Positions 14,149-21,379 of a stretch of DNA of 43,845 nucleotides are shown here, one piece after another (positions within the stretch are counted from its first letter, which is position 1; the number at the start of each line of letters is the position of its first letter). The notes under the pieces are model-generated. The model did no database searches. It was not told the DNA's origin and worked only from the letters and a program-made list of their open reading frames with translations. Both the position numbers and the translations under genes were made by a program. This DNA comes from a virus. Location of the stretch: the IMG/VR virus record IMGVR_UViG_3300036900_000192, positions 1 to 43,845 of that record. One strand, written 5' to 3'.

Positions 14149-14223
14149 CGGTGCATGTGCGCCCTGTCGTGTCTGAGTTGCCTGGTGCATGTACACCAGA
14201 GTAGCTTGGTGTATGTACACCAG
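14149..14223. promoter_or_regulatory. RHH operator cluster
   Basis: CTGGTGCATGTACACCAG (14182-14199) and TTGGTGTATGTACACCAG (14206-14223) are palindromes whose starts are 24 bp apart. A weaker relative, CCGGTGCATGTGCGCCCT, lies at 14149-14166. The cluster fills the gap between the RHH gene and the replication initiator, so both could be controlled here. Confidence 0.6.
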
Positions 14224-14271
14224 GCAAGTTGAGGCTTGGTCCGGAGGGACGAGGGAGACGGGAAGGCGTGG

Positions 14272-15084
14272 ATGGCAACCGGCGCGGCGAAATTGGCTTG
14301 GGAGAACTCGCGCGCCCAGAACGGATCACTGCTTCTCGTAATGGCGATCGCATTCGAGCTTGAGGCTAAGGGGAATTGCATCATGACCGTCGCGGAACTG
14401 GCCGGAAAGGCGCGGCTAAGTGAGCGCGCCGTTCAGGCTGCGACCGTGGACCTGACCAAACTAGGCGAACTGACGGTCACGCGGCGTGCCGAAGGGCACC
14501 GGAACGGCTACGCGCTGTCGATGCTCAGGGGTGCAGAATCTGCACCCCTACCGGCTGGTAGCCCCGCAGAATCTGCACCCCCGCAGATTCTGCACCCCGC
14601 AGAATCTGCACCCCTCAAACCGAAAGCTGCCGGTCAAGCCAGGGGCGCAAAATCTGCACCCCTCGAAATCTCCGACATGTTTGTAGTTAGTACAGGTAGT
14701 CATGTGGCTGAGGTTAAAGACGTGCCGGCAAAGCCGCCACGGCGCCGAAGCGACGGGCGCGAAGACGTCGACCGGCTCTGCAGCCACCTCGCCGACCGCA
14801 TCGCGGCCAACGGCTGCAAGCGCCCTAATCCCAATCAGAAATGGCGCGACGCCGCACGGCTCATGCTCGACGCCGACGGCCGCACCGAAAAGCAGGTGCA
14901 CAACATGATCGACTGGTGCCAGGACAGCGAATTCTGGCGCGGCAATATCCTCTCGATGCCAAAGCTCCGCGAGAAATACGACCAGCTCAAAATGCAGGCA
15001 ATGCGCCCCGCAAGGCAAGCGAACGGGAACGAGAACCTCGGCTACGTCGCCGCCTTCCTCAAGAGAAACGGAGCGGGCGAATGA
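14272..15084 (+). CDS. replication initiator with internal origin (lambda O-like)
   Basis: The 270-residue protein starts at ATG 14272; GGGAGACGGGAAGG lies upstream and a GTG at 14236 is an alternative. Residues about 10-85 form a winged-helix DNA-binding domain (IMTVAELAGKARLSERAVQA). Residues 86-131 are encoded by iterons and repeat AESAPL. The C-terminal part (150-260, EKQVHNMIDWCQDSEFW) matches helicase-recruiting domains of phage initiators. It probably binds the iterons inside its own gene and loads host DnaB with the next gene's product. No phage helicase or polymerase is encoded. Confidence 0.75.
   Translation: MATGAAKLAWENSRAQNGSLLLVMAIAFELEAKGNCIMTVAELAGKARLSERAVQAATVDLTKLGELTVTRRAEGHRNGYALSMLRGAESAPLPAGSPAESAPPQILHPAESAPLKPKAAGQARGAKSAPLEISDMFVVSTGSHVAEVKDVPAKPPRRRSDGREDVDRLCSHLADRIAANGCKRPNPNQKWRDAARLMLDADGRTEKQVHNMIDWCQDSEFWRGNILSMPKLREKYDQLKMQAMRPARQANGNENLGYVAAFLKRNGAGE
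14527..14720. other. ori: predicted replication origin: five iterons plus AT-rich segment
   Basis: GCAGAATCTGCACCCC occurs at 14533-14548, 14566-14581 and 14599-14614. Variants lie at 14583-14598 (T at the centre) and 14647-14662 (GCAAAATC...). Each core is a palindrome, GCAGA-A-TCTGC. The first copy extends to a 23-bp palindrome with 11-bp arms (14527-14549). The next 58 bases (14663-14720) are about 41% G+C by hand count, far below the surroundings, and could be the unwinding element. The layout matches lambda's origin inside gene O. Confidence 0.72.
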
Positions 15085-15497
15085 GCCCCCAGGAAACCGC
15101 GATGCTCGTCGCCTACGTCGCCGGGGCGTGCCCCCAGCAGAAAATGAACGCACTCACCCCCGACGCATGGCACGACATCCTCGGCCACCTCGAATACGCG
15201 GAATGCCGCCATGCCGCCCGCACCGTCGCCGCCCGCCAGCCGTTCGTCGCCCCGTCCGAGATCATCGCCGAGATCGCCGCCGCCCGCAGCACGCGCCACC
15301 CGCACAGCGAGGCATGCCGGCGCGGCGACCACGGCGAGTGGTGCCGCGTGAGCTGGTGCGGCTGCACCTGCCACCCCGCCGCCGTCGCGGCCGTCAGCAG
15401 CCCCGCACCGGCGCGCACCGCCGTCCCCGGCGCCCAGCGTGACAGCGAGCCTCGCCAGATCAGCGCGGGCGACCTCCCCGTCCGCAGGCCATCGTGA
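15081..15497 (+). CDS. probable helicase loader (G39P-like)
   Basis: The protein has 138 residues. Residues 8-68 (LVAYVAGACPQQ, DAWHDILGHLEYAECRHA, RQPFVAPSEIIAEIAAAR) follow the helical pattern of phage G39P-type loader/inhibitor proteins that deliver the replicative helicase. The C-terminal part has a Cys/His cluster (HSEACRRGDHGEWCRVSWCG). ATG 15081 overlaps the initiator stop. With the initiator it would recruit host DnaB. The family match is by pattern only. Confidence 0.5.
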   Translation: MSPQETAMLVAYVAGACPQQKMNALTPDAWHDILGHLEYAECRHAARTVAARQPFVAPSEIIAEIAAARSTRHPHSEACRRGDHGEWCRVSWCGCTCHPAAVAAVSSPAPARTAVPGAQRDSEPRQISAGDLPVRRPS

Positions 15498-15826
15498 GCG
15501 GCGTCTGCGGAGTCTGCGGCGACACCGGCCACTACGCCGCCGCCTGCCCCGTCGCAGACGACGTGCTCGACACCCGGCCGCCCTGGTGCGGCCAGTGCGA
15601 CCAGCGCACCCGGCTCGCCACCATCGACGTGGAGCGCGGCACCGTCCGCAAGTGCCAGGCGTGCCACCCCACCGCGCAGAAGCGCCCCGACCAGCACCGG
15701 CGCTGCGGCGGGTGCGGGACCACCGTCTACCGGTGGGACACCTCCCAGTGCGGGTCGCACCAGGAGATCGGAAAGAGCCTGGAATGCACCCGCGCCGAAT
15801 GCCAGTGCCACCCGGCAGCCGCATGA
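15494..15826 (+). CDS. zinc-knuckle protein
   Basis: The protein has 110 residues from GTG 15494. CGVCGDTGHYAAAC is a CCHC zinc-knuckle-like motif. CGQC, CQAC, CGGC and CTRAECQC pairs follow, so several zinc ions could be bound. Single-strand nucleic-acid binding is typical of such proteins, and the place after the replication genes fits. No exact family is recognised. Confidence 0.6.
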   Translation: MSGVCGVCGDTGHYAAACPVADDVLDTRPPWCGQCDQRTRLATIDVERGTVRKCQACHPTAQKRPDQHRRCGGCGTTVYRWDTSQCGSHQEIGKSLECTRAECQCHPAAA

Positions 15827-15906
15827 CGCCGCCCGGCAAGGCGCGGCTGATAAAGCACGAGAACGAACTGTGGAAAGACGTACAGCGAAAGGTGAAAGCG
15901 AAATGA
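15823..15906 (+). CDS. 27-residue basic peptide
   Basis: ATG 15823 overlaps the previous TGA and its own TGA overlaps the next ATG. The peptide (MTPPGKARLIKHENELWKDV...) is basic and helical. It is very short and may serve mainly to couple translation. Confidence 0.4.
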   Translation: MTPPGKARLIKHENELWKDVQRKVKAK

Positions 15907-16238
15907 GCGAGGAATACACCGTCGCGGATTACATGATCCGCGAGCAGGCCGCAACACGTCACCGCGCCGTGGCCGATGTCGTGCAGTGGTTCGGCTTCAG
16001 CCACCTGCCTACCGGGCTGCCGCGCGGCGTCGCCGAGCGGTGCGCCGAGCTGGCCAGCAGCATCCTCGACGTGATCCCGGTTGACGACCCTGAGCTGACG
16101 CGCGGCCTGTCGGCGCTGGTGCAGGTCAAGGATCACTTCGTGCGGGCCGCGATCGTCGCGCAGCGCGAGGCCGCGAGCAGTGCCCGCGGCGCCCTGGACG
16201 CGCAGAGCCTCCACGACTCGCCCGGCGAGGACCTGTGA
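15903..16238 (+). CDS. possible Acb2/Tad1-like anti-defence protein
   Basis: The protein has 111 residues and is all helical. The segment from about residue 28 (WFGFSHLPTGLPRGVAERCA, then ELASSILDVIPVDDPELTRG, then LVQVKDHFVRAAIVAQ) resembles the small helical-hairpin proteins of actinophages related to Acb2/Tad1, with the final helix pattern L-x3-K-(D/E)-x3-R-A. Acb2/Tad1 proteins soak up cyclic nucleotides used by CBASS and Thoeris immunity. The resemblance is from memory of the family pattern. If wrong, this is simply an unknown helical early protein. Confidence 0.42.
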   Translation: MSEEYTVADYMIREQAATRHRAVADVVQWFGFSHLPTGLPRGVAERCAELASSILDVIPVDDPELTRGLSALVQVKDHFVRAAIVAQREAASSARGALDAQSLHDSPGEDL

Positions 16239-17035
16239 GCGCCGCCGCGCCAGGGCAGGCGAGCGCGGGACGGTGGTTTCACCTCGGCTGCGGCGGAACG
16301 GTCACCTTCGACATCTCAGGCGGATGGTGCGGCGTGTGCGAAGCCGAAGGGCTGAGCGACGGCGACTACGCGCAGCAGGGACTATCACCTGAGGCCGAGC
16401 GCGACTACGCCGAGTTCTCCGCATGGTGGCAGGCCAAGGGCTACCCGGACGGCATCTCGCTCGACTTCAGCGACGCCCGCGACGCCTTCGCCTCCGGGAT
16501 GCGGGCCGCGCGAGCCATCGCCGCGCGGGAGCCGGACGCGGGCACCACCGCCGCCCAGTGGCGCCAGGGCCGCAGTCAGCCCCGCAACGTCTACGCCCGC
16601 ACCGGCGGCGACTGGACCGGCGACCAGCTCATCGGCCACTTCGACACGGACGAGCTCGCCGCAGAGGCCTGCCGGGCGCACAACAGCGCGCGGGAGCCGG
16701 ACGCGGCGGACGGCAATGCGCCCGAGCTGCGGATCACCGACTGCAGCGCCCACGACGACGCCCTGCACATCCAGATCAACACCGGCCATAACTGGCTCTG
16801 CGCGGTCGCGCTGGCGTCGATCCTCGCCGAGTACGAGCCGCAGCCCGAAGAGCCGCAGCCCGAAGAGCCGCAGCCCGCGCCCGGGCTGGCCGCCAGGTAC
16901 GACCGGCTCTACGCCGGCATGACCAGCATCGCCGAAGGACTCGAGCAGCGCGCCGACGTAAACCGGCCGTCCAAGGTCACCGAGATCTGCGACGGCATCG
17001 CCGCGTCGCTCCGCAAGCTGCTGGAGCGCAAGTGA
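16235..17035 (+). CDS. 266-residue modular early protein with EPQPE repeats
   Basis: GTG 16235 overlaps the previous stop. An N-terminal zinc-ribbon-like part (LGCGGTVTFDISGGWCGVCE) is followed by a mixed domain with two REPDA segments, and then a tandem repeat EPQPEEPQPEEPQPA from 15-bp DNA repeats at about 16836-16880. The C-terminus is a helix of about 55 residues. It looks assembled from pieces; function is unknown. Confidence 0.55.
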   Translation: MSAAAPGQASAGRWFHLGCGGTVTFDISGGWCGVCEAEGLSDGDYAQQGLSPEAERDYAEFSAWWQAKGYPDGISLDFSDARDAFASGMRAARAIAAREPDAGTTAAQWRQGRSQPRNVYARTGGDWTGDQLIGHFDTDELAAEACRAHNSAREPDAADGNAPELRITDCSAHDDALHIQINTGHNWLCAVALASILAEYEPQPEEPQPEEPQPAPGLAARYDRLYAGMTSIAEGLEQRADVNRPSKVTEICDGIAASLRKLLERK

Positions 17036-17451
17036 CCGGCATCGGCGAGCGGCTCGAGGACGACTGGGACGCGGCCGTCACCAAGGTCCGCGAATTGACC
17101 GGCCACCCCGAACCCGTACCGCCAATCCAAGCCATCCCGACAAGTCAGGAGAACCACGTGCCCATCGGAACCGAGTTCCACCGCATCGCGACCATCCTCG
17201 AAACCTTCGGCGAAGACGCCATCGCCATCTTCGAGGCCATCGCCGGCAACCCCGAGACCAGGGCCGCCGCGATCACCCTCGCCAACCTCGCCGGGCTCCC
17301 GCTCACCGGCAGCACCATCACCGCCGGCGTCGCCGGGCTCGGCATGATCCAGAACGTCTGGCACGCCGCCCAGCAGGCCGTGATCGCCGATCAGCAGGCG
17401 CACGGCACGCAGCAGGGCACGCCCGTCGCGACGCCCGCGATGGTGAAGTGA
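17032..17451 (+). CDS. hydrophobic-helix hypothetical protein
   Basis: GTG 17032 overlaps the previous stop and gives 139 residues. A second in-frame GTG at 17158 has a much better ribosome site (CAGGAGAACCAC), so a shorter 97-residue form may be the main product. The core (TLANLAGLPLTGSTITAGVA) is helical and could touch the membrane. Function is unknown. Confidence 0.5.
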   Translation: MTGIGERLEDDWDAAVTKVRELTGHPEPVPPIQAIPTSQENHVPIGTEFHRIATILETFGEDAIAIFEAIAGNPETRAAAITLANLAGLPLTGSTITAGVAGLGMIQNVWHAAQQAVIADQQAHGTQQGTPVATPAMVK

Positions 17452-17552
17452 TGGCCGCTGCGGCTATCGCCGTCAGCGCGCTCGCGCTCACCCTGAGCAC
17501 GGCGAGCTTCCTGTTCACCGTCCAGATGAACCGCCCGCGGCGCCAGCGGTGA
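17451..17552 (+). CDS. 33-residue single-span membrane peptide
   Basis: ATG 17451 shares a base with the previous TGA. The peptide is one hydrophobic span (AIAVSALALTLSTASFLFTV) with a basic tail, NRPRRQR. It overlaps the next GTG. Function is unknown. Confidence 0.45.
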   Translation: MAAAAIAVSALALTLSTASFLFTVQMNRPRRQR

Positions 17553-18310
17553 CCGCTCCCGCGTGCGGCTCGTGCACCGCGCCCGTCCCGGACGGATACC
17601 TCTGCTCGGGCTGCACGCGGGACCTCGCCGAGCTACTGCTCACCGCCGCCTCGATCGCCAGTGACCTTGACGACGCGATCGCCCGGCTGCTACGGCGCGG
17701 ATCAGGCGGACGCCGGTCCGAAACAGAGGCGCCGCTGCCCGTTGACATGGCGGCCAGCGACGCCAAAGCCGATCTTCAGCACAAGCTCGACTTCTGGTCG
17801 CTCCGCACATGGCGCAGGTCGGTCATGCAGGCCGAGTACCCTCCCGGCGGCATCGCGCGGCGCGCGCAGTGGCTGGCCGTGTACCTCGCGGCGGCACGCC
17901 AGGACCCTCACGCCGGACGGCTGCACAATGACATCCGCCGCGTTGTCCATCACGCCCTGGCCGTCATCGACCAGAGGCCCGAGCGCGCCCCCGCCGGCCA
18001 GTGCGACAACTGCGGCCGGCAGCTGCTCGCCGAGCTCGGCGCCGAGAGCGTCACCTGCGCCTGCGGCATGACCGCCCTCGCCCTCCAGGACAAGCGCCGT
18101 GAGCGCGCCGCGGCCGCCGACGTGCTCGGCACCGCCGCCGAGATCAGCGGCGCCCTCGAGCGCATCGGCATCCGCATACCGCGCGGCACCATCACCTCGT
18201 GGGCGTCGCGGGGGCGGCTGCTGCCACGTCCTGGTGGCGCGTACGCGCTGTCGGATGTCTTGGCGTTGCACGCGCAGAGCCAGCAGCCACGGCCGAAAGT
18301 GAGAGGATGA
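17549..18310 (+). CDS. zinc-ribbon plus HTH DNA-binding protein
   Basis: The protein has 253 residues. CGSCTAPVPDGYLCSGC at the N-terminus and CDNCGRQLLAELGAESVTCACG near 151-172 are zinc ribbons. The C-terminus (RIGIRIPRGTITSWASRGRL, then GGAYALSDVLALHA) is a MerR/excisionase-type helix-turn-helix. Such proteins are common late in the early operon of actinophages and may switch on late genes. That role is inferred. Confidence 0.65.
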   Translation: MTAPACGSCTAPVPDGYLCSGCTRDLAELLLTAASIASDLDDAIARLLRRGSGGRRSETEAPLPVDMAASDAKADLQHKLDFWSLRTWRRSVMQAEYPPGGIARRAQWLAVYLAAARQDPHAGRLHNDIRRVVHHALAVIDQRPERAPAGQCDNCGRQLLAELGAESVTCACGMTALALQDKRRERAAAADVLGTAAEISGALERIGIRIPRGTITSWASRGRLLPRPGGAYALSDVLALHAQSQQPRPKVRG

Positions 18311-18597
18311 ACGGCATGGCCAGGATCGAGAACCTAGACCACTTCATGCGCGAGATAACGGCCGACGAGCCGGTGCCGCTGCCGGACGAGCACATCCGCC
18401 AGTACAAGCTGCACGTCGCGCCTGATGTCTACACTGCCATCCGCGAAGCCGACAGCGGTCAACAGACCGGCTTCATCGCTTCGCCCTTCTACGGCGTAGC
18501 CGAGGTTAAAGTGACCGGCACTCTGGGTAGCGGCGAGTGGATACTCAGGCGTGATGGCCGGAAGATCAACGCCGGAAACATCAACACGCAACCGTAG
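18307..18597 (+). CDS. 96-residue hypothetical protein
   Basis: ATG 18307 overlaps the previous TGA; an ATG at 18316 is also possible. The sequence is mixed alpha/beta (DEHIRQYKLHVAPDVYTAIR, FIASPFYGVAEVKVTGTL). No motif is recognised. It is the last gene of the early operon before a hairpin and the tRNA-like gene. Confidence 0.5.
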   Translation: MNGMARIENLDHFMREITADEPVPLPDEHIRQYKLHVAPDVYTAIREADSGQQTGFIASPFYGVAEVKVTGTLGSGEWILRRDGRKINAGNINTQP

Positions 18598-18690
18598 CTT
18601 GCGCCCTGACTTGCCTACTTGACAACTTGCATCAATACTGTTCCTAACGTGACCGCAGTGGCCCTGGGAGACCCGGGGCCACTTTGCGTT
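18598..18690 (+). promoter_or_regulatory. spacer with TTGACA and a strong terminator-like hairpin
   Basis: A consensus -35 hexamer TTGACA lies at 18619-18624, but the -10 is unclear (TAACGT is 20 bases away). At 18658-18682 GTGGCCCTGGG pairs with CCCGGGGCCAC around AGA, 11 pairs with one G-T, followed by CTTTGCGTT. The early operon probably ends here. A promoter for the downstream genes may overlap. Confidence 0.45.
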
Positions 18691-18785
18691 GGTGCGGAAG
18701 CGCAGCGGACAGAGCGCCGTCTGACTACCGGCAGCACCGCTGCCAGGGGAAGCGGAGGCCGCGGGTTCGAATCCCGCCCGCGCCA
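18691..18785 (+). tRNA. tRNA-like gene with long variable arm; anticodon unclear
   Basis: The acceptor stem pairs GGTGCGG (18691-18697) with CCGCGCC (18778-18784). The D stem is GCGC/GCGC, and the T arm GCGGG-TTCGAAT-CCCGC (18761-18777) is perfect. CCGCT/AGCGG (18737-18755) can form a long variable arm, for about 95 nt in all. The expected anticodon arm (GTCTG-ACTACCG-GCAGC) does not pair well, there is no U at position 33 in that register, and position 8 is A instead of U. GGCAGC-ACC-GCTGCC is a competing hairpin. It may be a decayed or unusual tRNA. Confidence 0.55.
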
Positions 18786-18802
18786 CAAGCCCGGAGGTGA
18801 CC

Positions 18803-19147
18803 ATGACAACTGCCAAGGTCACCCTGATCATCGACAGCGCCGACGCCACGGGCACCCTCCTCACCCGCGGCGCTATCCGGATCATCCCTTCCCAGCGGGT
18901 CAGCGACACCGCAGACGGCCTGCTGGTGGAGACCGCGGCCGTCCGCGTGCCGCTCACCGGCTGCGGCACGGCGCCCAGCGTGAACCTGTTCCCGAATGAC
19001 CTCATCGGCCCGCAGGGAGTCAGCGCGCCCGACTGGTCGTACACCATCCACTACGACAGCTGCCCCGGCAACCCGCAGCCCTGGTCATTCCACCTGCTGA
19101 GCGCCGGCGGCAGCACGCAGCGGCTGTCGTCGCTCACCGCCTTGTGA
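18803..19147 (+). CDS. virion-type beta domain protein
   Basis: The protein has 114 residues; GGAGGTGA lies 7 bases before the ATG. The pattern GTLLTRGAIRIIPSQR, then VRVPLTGCGTAPSVNLFPND, then DWSYTIHYDSCPG and PWSFHLLSAGG matches a beta-sandwich module often found in actinophage tail or fibre proteins. It heads the glycosyltransferase cluster, so it may be a surface protein that is modified. That link is inference. Confidence 0.5.
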   Translation: MTTAKVTLIIDSADATGTLLTRGAIRIIPSQRVSDTADGLLVETAAVRVPLTGCGTAPSVNLFPNDLIGPQGVSAPDWSYTIHYDSCPGNPQPWSFHLLSAGGSTQRLSSLTAL

Positions 19148-20106
19148 CGGGAGTTCACTTGCGCATTGCCGTTACCGGCGCCGCCGGCTACATCGGCGGT
19201 CACCTGTGCCGGGAACTGACCGCCCGCGGCCATGAGGTCTACGCCATGGACAAGCGGTGGCGGGACGTCGCGGCAGGCGAGTACGAGACGTGGGGGTTTG
19301 ACCTCGCCGACGACGAGTCACGCAAGGTGTGGCTGGCCGTGCGCCCGGACGTGGTGGTGCACCTCGCGGCACTGTACGGCCGCGTCTGGGGTGAAGCCGA
19401 CCTGATCGCGACGGCGGCGCAGAACGCGGGCATCACAGCCGCCGTCGCCCGTGACACCGCCAAGGCCAGCGCGCGCCTGGTCTACGTCTCCTCCAGCGAG
19501 GTCTACGGGTCGGCCGCCGGCAGTCCCGGCGCGATGCTGGCCCCGCTGAACATGTACGGCCTGACCAAGAAGTGGGGCGAGGAAGCCGCGCGGCTCTACT
19601 GCCCGGACGGCCTCGTGATCGCCCGGCTGAACATGCCCTACGGGCCGCCCGTCACCGACCCGGAGCGCGGCACTTCCCCGCCGCACTCCGGCCGCGCCGG
19701 GCCGTCCGGCTACAACATGCTGCACACCTTCCTGTGGCAGGCCGCCAACGGGCTGCCCGTCACGGTGCACCGCGGCGCCGAGCGGTCCATGACGTGGATC
19801 GGCGACGCCGTCGCAGGCCTCGCGCAGCTCACCGAAACAGAGGGGCTCAGCTGGCCGGCCTGGGACGTGTGCCGCGACGACGACTACCGCAGCGTGGCCG
19901 ACATCGCCGCCCTCGCCGTGAAGCTCGCCGGGTCGCAGTCGGAAGTCCGCGAAGTGGAGATGCCGGAAGGGATCACCCCGCGTAAGCGCCTCGGCTCCTC
20001 GCCGCTGCGCCACCTCGGCTGGGAGCCGAAGGTGAGCCTTGAGGACGGCATGGTGATGTCGCTGCCGCACTTCGCCCGCTACGACGCCGGCGGCGTGTTC
20101 CGGTGA
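19144..20106 (+). CDS. NAD-dependent epimerase/dehydratase (extended SDR)
   Basis: The 320-residue reading starts at GTG 19144; a TTG at 19159 is also possible. The Rossmann motif GAAGYIGG starts at residue 12. The catalytic YxxxK is Tyr138 to Lys142, with SSSEVYG just before it. The fold fits sugar-nucleotide epimerases or dehydratases that use NAD. It probably prepares an activated sugar for the five glycosyltransferase-like genes that follow, all overlapping by a few bases. The exact sugar cannot be told. Confidence 0.85.
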   Translation: MTGVHLRIAVTGAAGYIGGHLCRELTARGHEVYAMDKRWRDVAAGEYETWGFDLADDESRKVWLAVRPDVVVHLAALYGRVWGEADLIATAAQNAGITAAVARDTAKASARLVYVSSSEVYGSAAGSPGAMLAPLNMYGLTKKWGEEAARLYCPDGLVIARLNMPYGPPVTDPERGTSPPHSGRAGPSGYNMLHTFLWQAANGLPVTVHRGAERSMTWIGDAVAGLAQLTETEGLSWPAWDVCRDDDYRSVADIAALAVKLAGSQSEVREVEMPEGITPRKRLGSSPLRHLGWEPKVSLEDGMVMSLPHFARYDAGGVFR

Positions 20107-20771
20107 CCCCGCTGCTGTCGGTGCTGATCGCGACCGTCCCGCACCGGGCGGAGAAGCTCGCGCAGCTGCTCGGCGTCCTGCTGCCGCAGGCTGAGAAGTG
20201 GCATTTCGAGGTGATCGGCCTGCGCAACGCCGGCGACAAGCCGCTCGGCGAGTACCGTGCCGCGCTGCTTGACGAGGCGCGCGGCACCTACGCGTGCTTC
20301 GTCGACGACGACGACACGGTCCCGGGCTGCTACGCCGCCGCGATCTTCAAGGCGGCCGTGAACAACCCGGACGTGATCGGGTTCGAGCAGCAGTGCAGCG
20401 GCTACGGCATGGCGGCGTCGCGCTGCTCGATCAGCCTCCGTTGGGTTAACCCGCCGCAAGAGGCCATCGCCGGGTGGTACCTGCGCAGCGTCTCGCACGT
20501 CTGCCCGGTCAGGACGGAACTCGCCCGCCAGGCACCGTGGACGTCGATGCTGCCGCACACCGGAGAGGACATGGACTGGGCGCGGCGCATGACGCCGCTG
20601 CTCAGGGACCGCGGCAGCAACGAGGCGTACATCGACCGGGTGATGTACCACTACCAGTGGACCGCGGCCGACAGCACGCAGTTCGGGATGCGCGACCGCT
20701 ACCGCGGCCACGAACCCGGCCCGCTGCCGTCGTTCCCGGCGCCGTTCAGGTGGCACGAGTGGTCCCGCTGA
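20103..20771 (+). CDS. GT2-like glycosyltransferase
   Basis: The protein has 222 residues. It starts LLSVLIATVPHRAEKL, typical of GT-A family 2 enzymes, and has a metal/nucleotide-binding cluster FVDDDDTVPGC near residue 62. GEDMDWARRM later in the chain resembles the acceptor-side ED motif. It would move a sugar from a nucleotide donor to an unknown acceptor. GTG 20103 overlaps the epimerase stop. Confidence 0.72.
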   Translation: MTPLLSVLIATVPHRAEKLAQLLGVLLPQAEKWHFEVIGLRNAGDKPLGEYRAALLDEARGTYACFVDDDDTVPGCYAAAIFKAAVNNPDVIGFEQQCSGYGMAASRCSISLRWVNPPQEAIAGWYLRSVSHVCPVRTELARQAPWTSMLPHTGEDMDWARRMTPLLRDRGSNEAYIDRVMYHYQWTAADSTQFGMRDRYRGHEPGPLPSFPAPFRWHEWSR

Positions 20772-21379
20772 TCACCGTCGTCATCCCGACCGTCGACGGC
20801 CGCGAGGACCAGCTGGCACGGACGCTCGGCGCGTACGCGTCGCAGGCGCCCGGCGCCTACCGGCTGAACGTGATCGTGGTGCACAATCTCCCGTGCGTCG
20901 GCGCGGCATGGCAGCAAGGCGCCGGCAGCGCCACCGGTGACTACCTGCACCTGGGCAACGACGACACCGAGCCGCATCCCGGCTGGCATCTCCCGGCGAT
21001 CGAGAGCGCGGACGCCGGGATGCTGCCCGCACCGCAGGTTTACGGGCCCGCTGGCGAGCCGCAGTCGCTGCCCGAGTGGGGCAAGCTCGCCGCCGACGGC
21101 ACGCCCGTCTCGATGAGCACCATCCCGTTCTGCACGATGGCGCAGTGGGAGAAGATCGGCCCGCTGGACACCCGGCTGCACTACTACGCGGATGATTTCT
21201 TCAGCTTCCGCGGCAAGCTGGCCGGCTACCCGGTGGTGCTCCGCAGCGGCTACGCGTTCACCCACCAGTGGGCGCAGCCGGGCCGCGGCGCCGGGATGAG
21301 CGAGGGCGGCCGGATGGTTCATGACCTGCCGCTGTACCAGCAGTCATGCGCCCGGGCCGCGGCGGGTGACTGGCCGTGA
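20759..21379 (+). CDS. GT2-like glycosyltransferase
   Basis: Starts are GTG 20759 or GTG 20750; both overlap the preceding gene. The roughly 206-residue protein begins VPLITVVIPTVDGREDQLAR and carries LGNDDTEPHPGW, a GT-A type DxD-like site. It is a compact family 2 enzyme, likely made together with its neighbours. Confidence 0.7.
   Translation: MVPLITVVIPTVDGREDQLARTLGAYASQAPGAYRLNVIVVHNLPCVGAAWQQGAGSATGDYLHLGNDDTEPHPGWHLPAIESADAGMLPAPQVYGPAGEPQSLPEWGKLAADGTPVSMSTIPFCTMAQWEKIGPLDTRLHYYADDFFSFRGKLAGYPVVLRSGYAFTHQWAQPGRGAGMSEGGRMVHDLPLYQQSCARAAAGDWP

Noticed and set aside
13969-14223. Toxin-antitoxin system
   Set aside because: Only an RHH protein is present; its neighbours are a proline-rich peptide and a replication gene, with no toxin-like partner.
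14527-14662. CRISPR array
   Set aside because: The repeats are 16 bp, palindromic, coding and irregularly spaced (16 to 48 bp) with no cas genes.
18691-18785. Selenocysteine or opal-suppressor tRNA that might read the TGA at 12396
   Set aside because: No TCA anticodon is present in the loop region, and TGA serves as a normal stop in many genes here.
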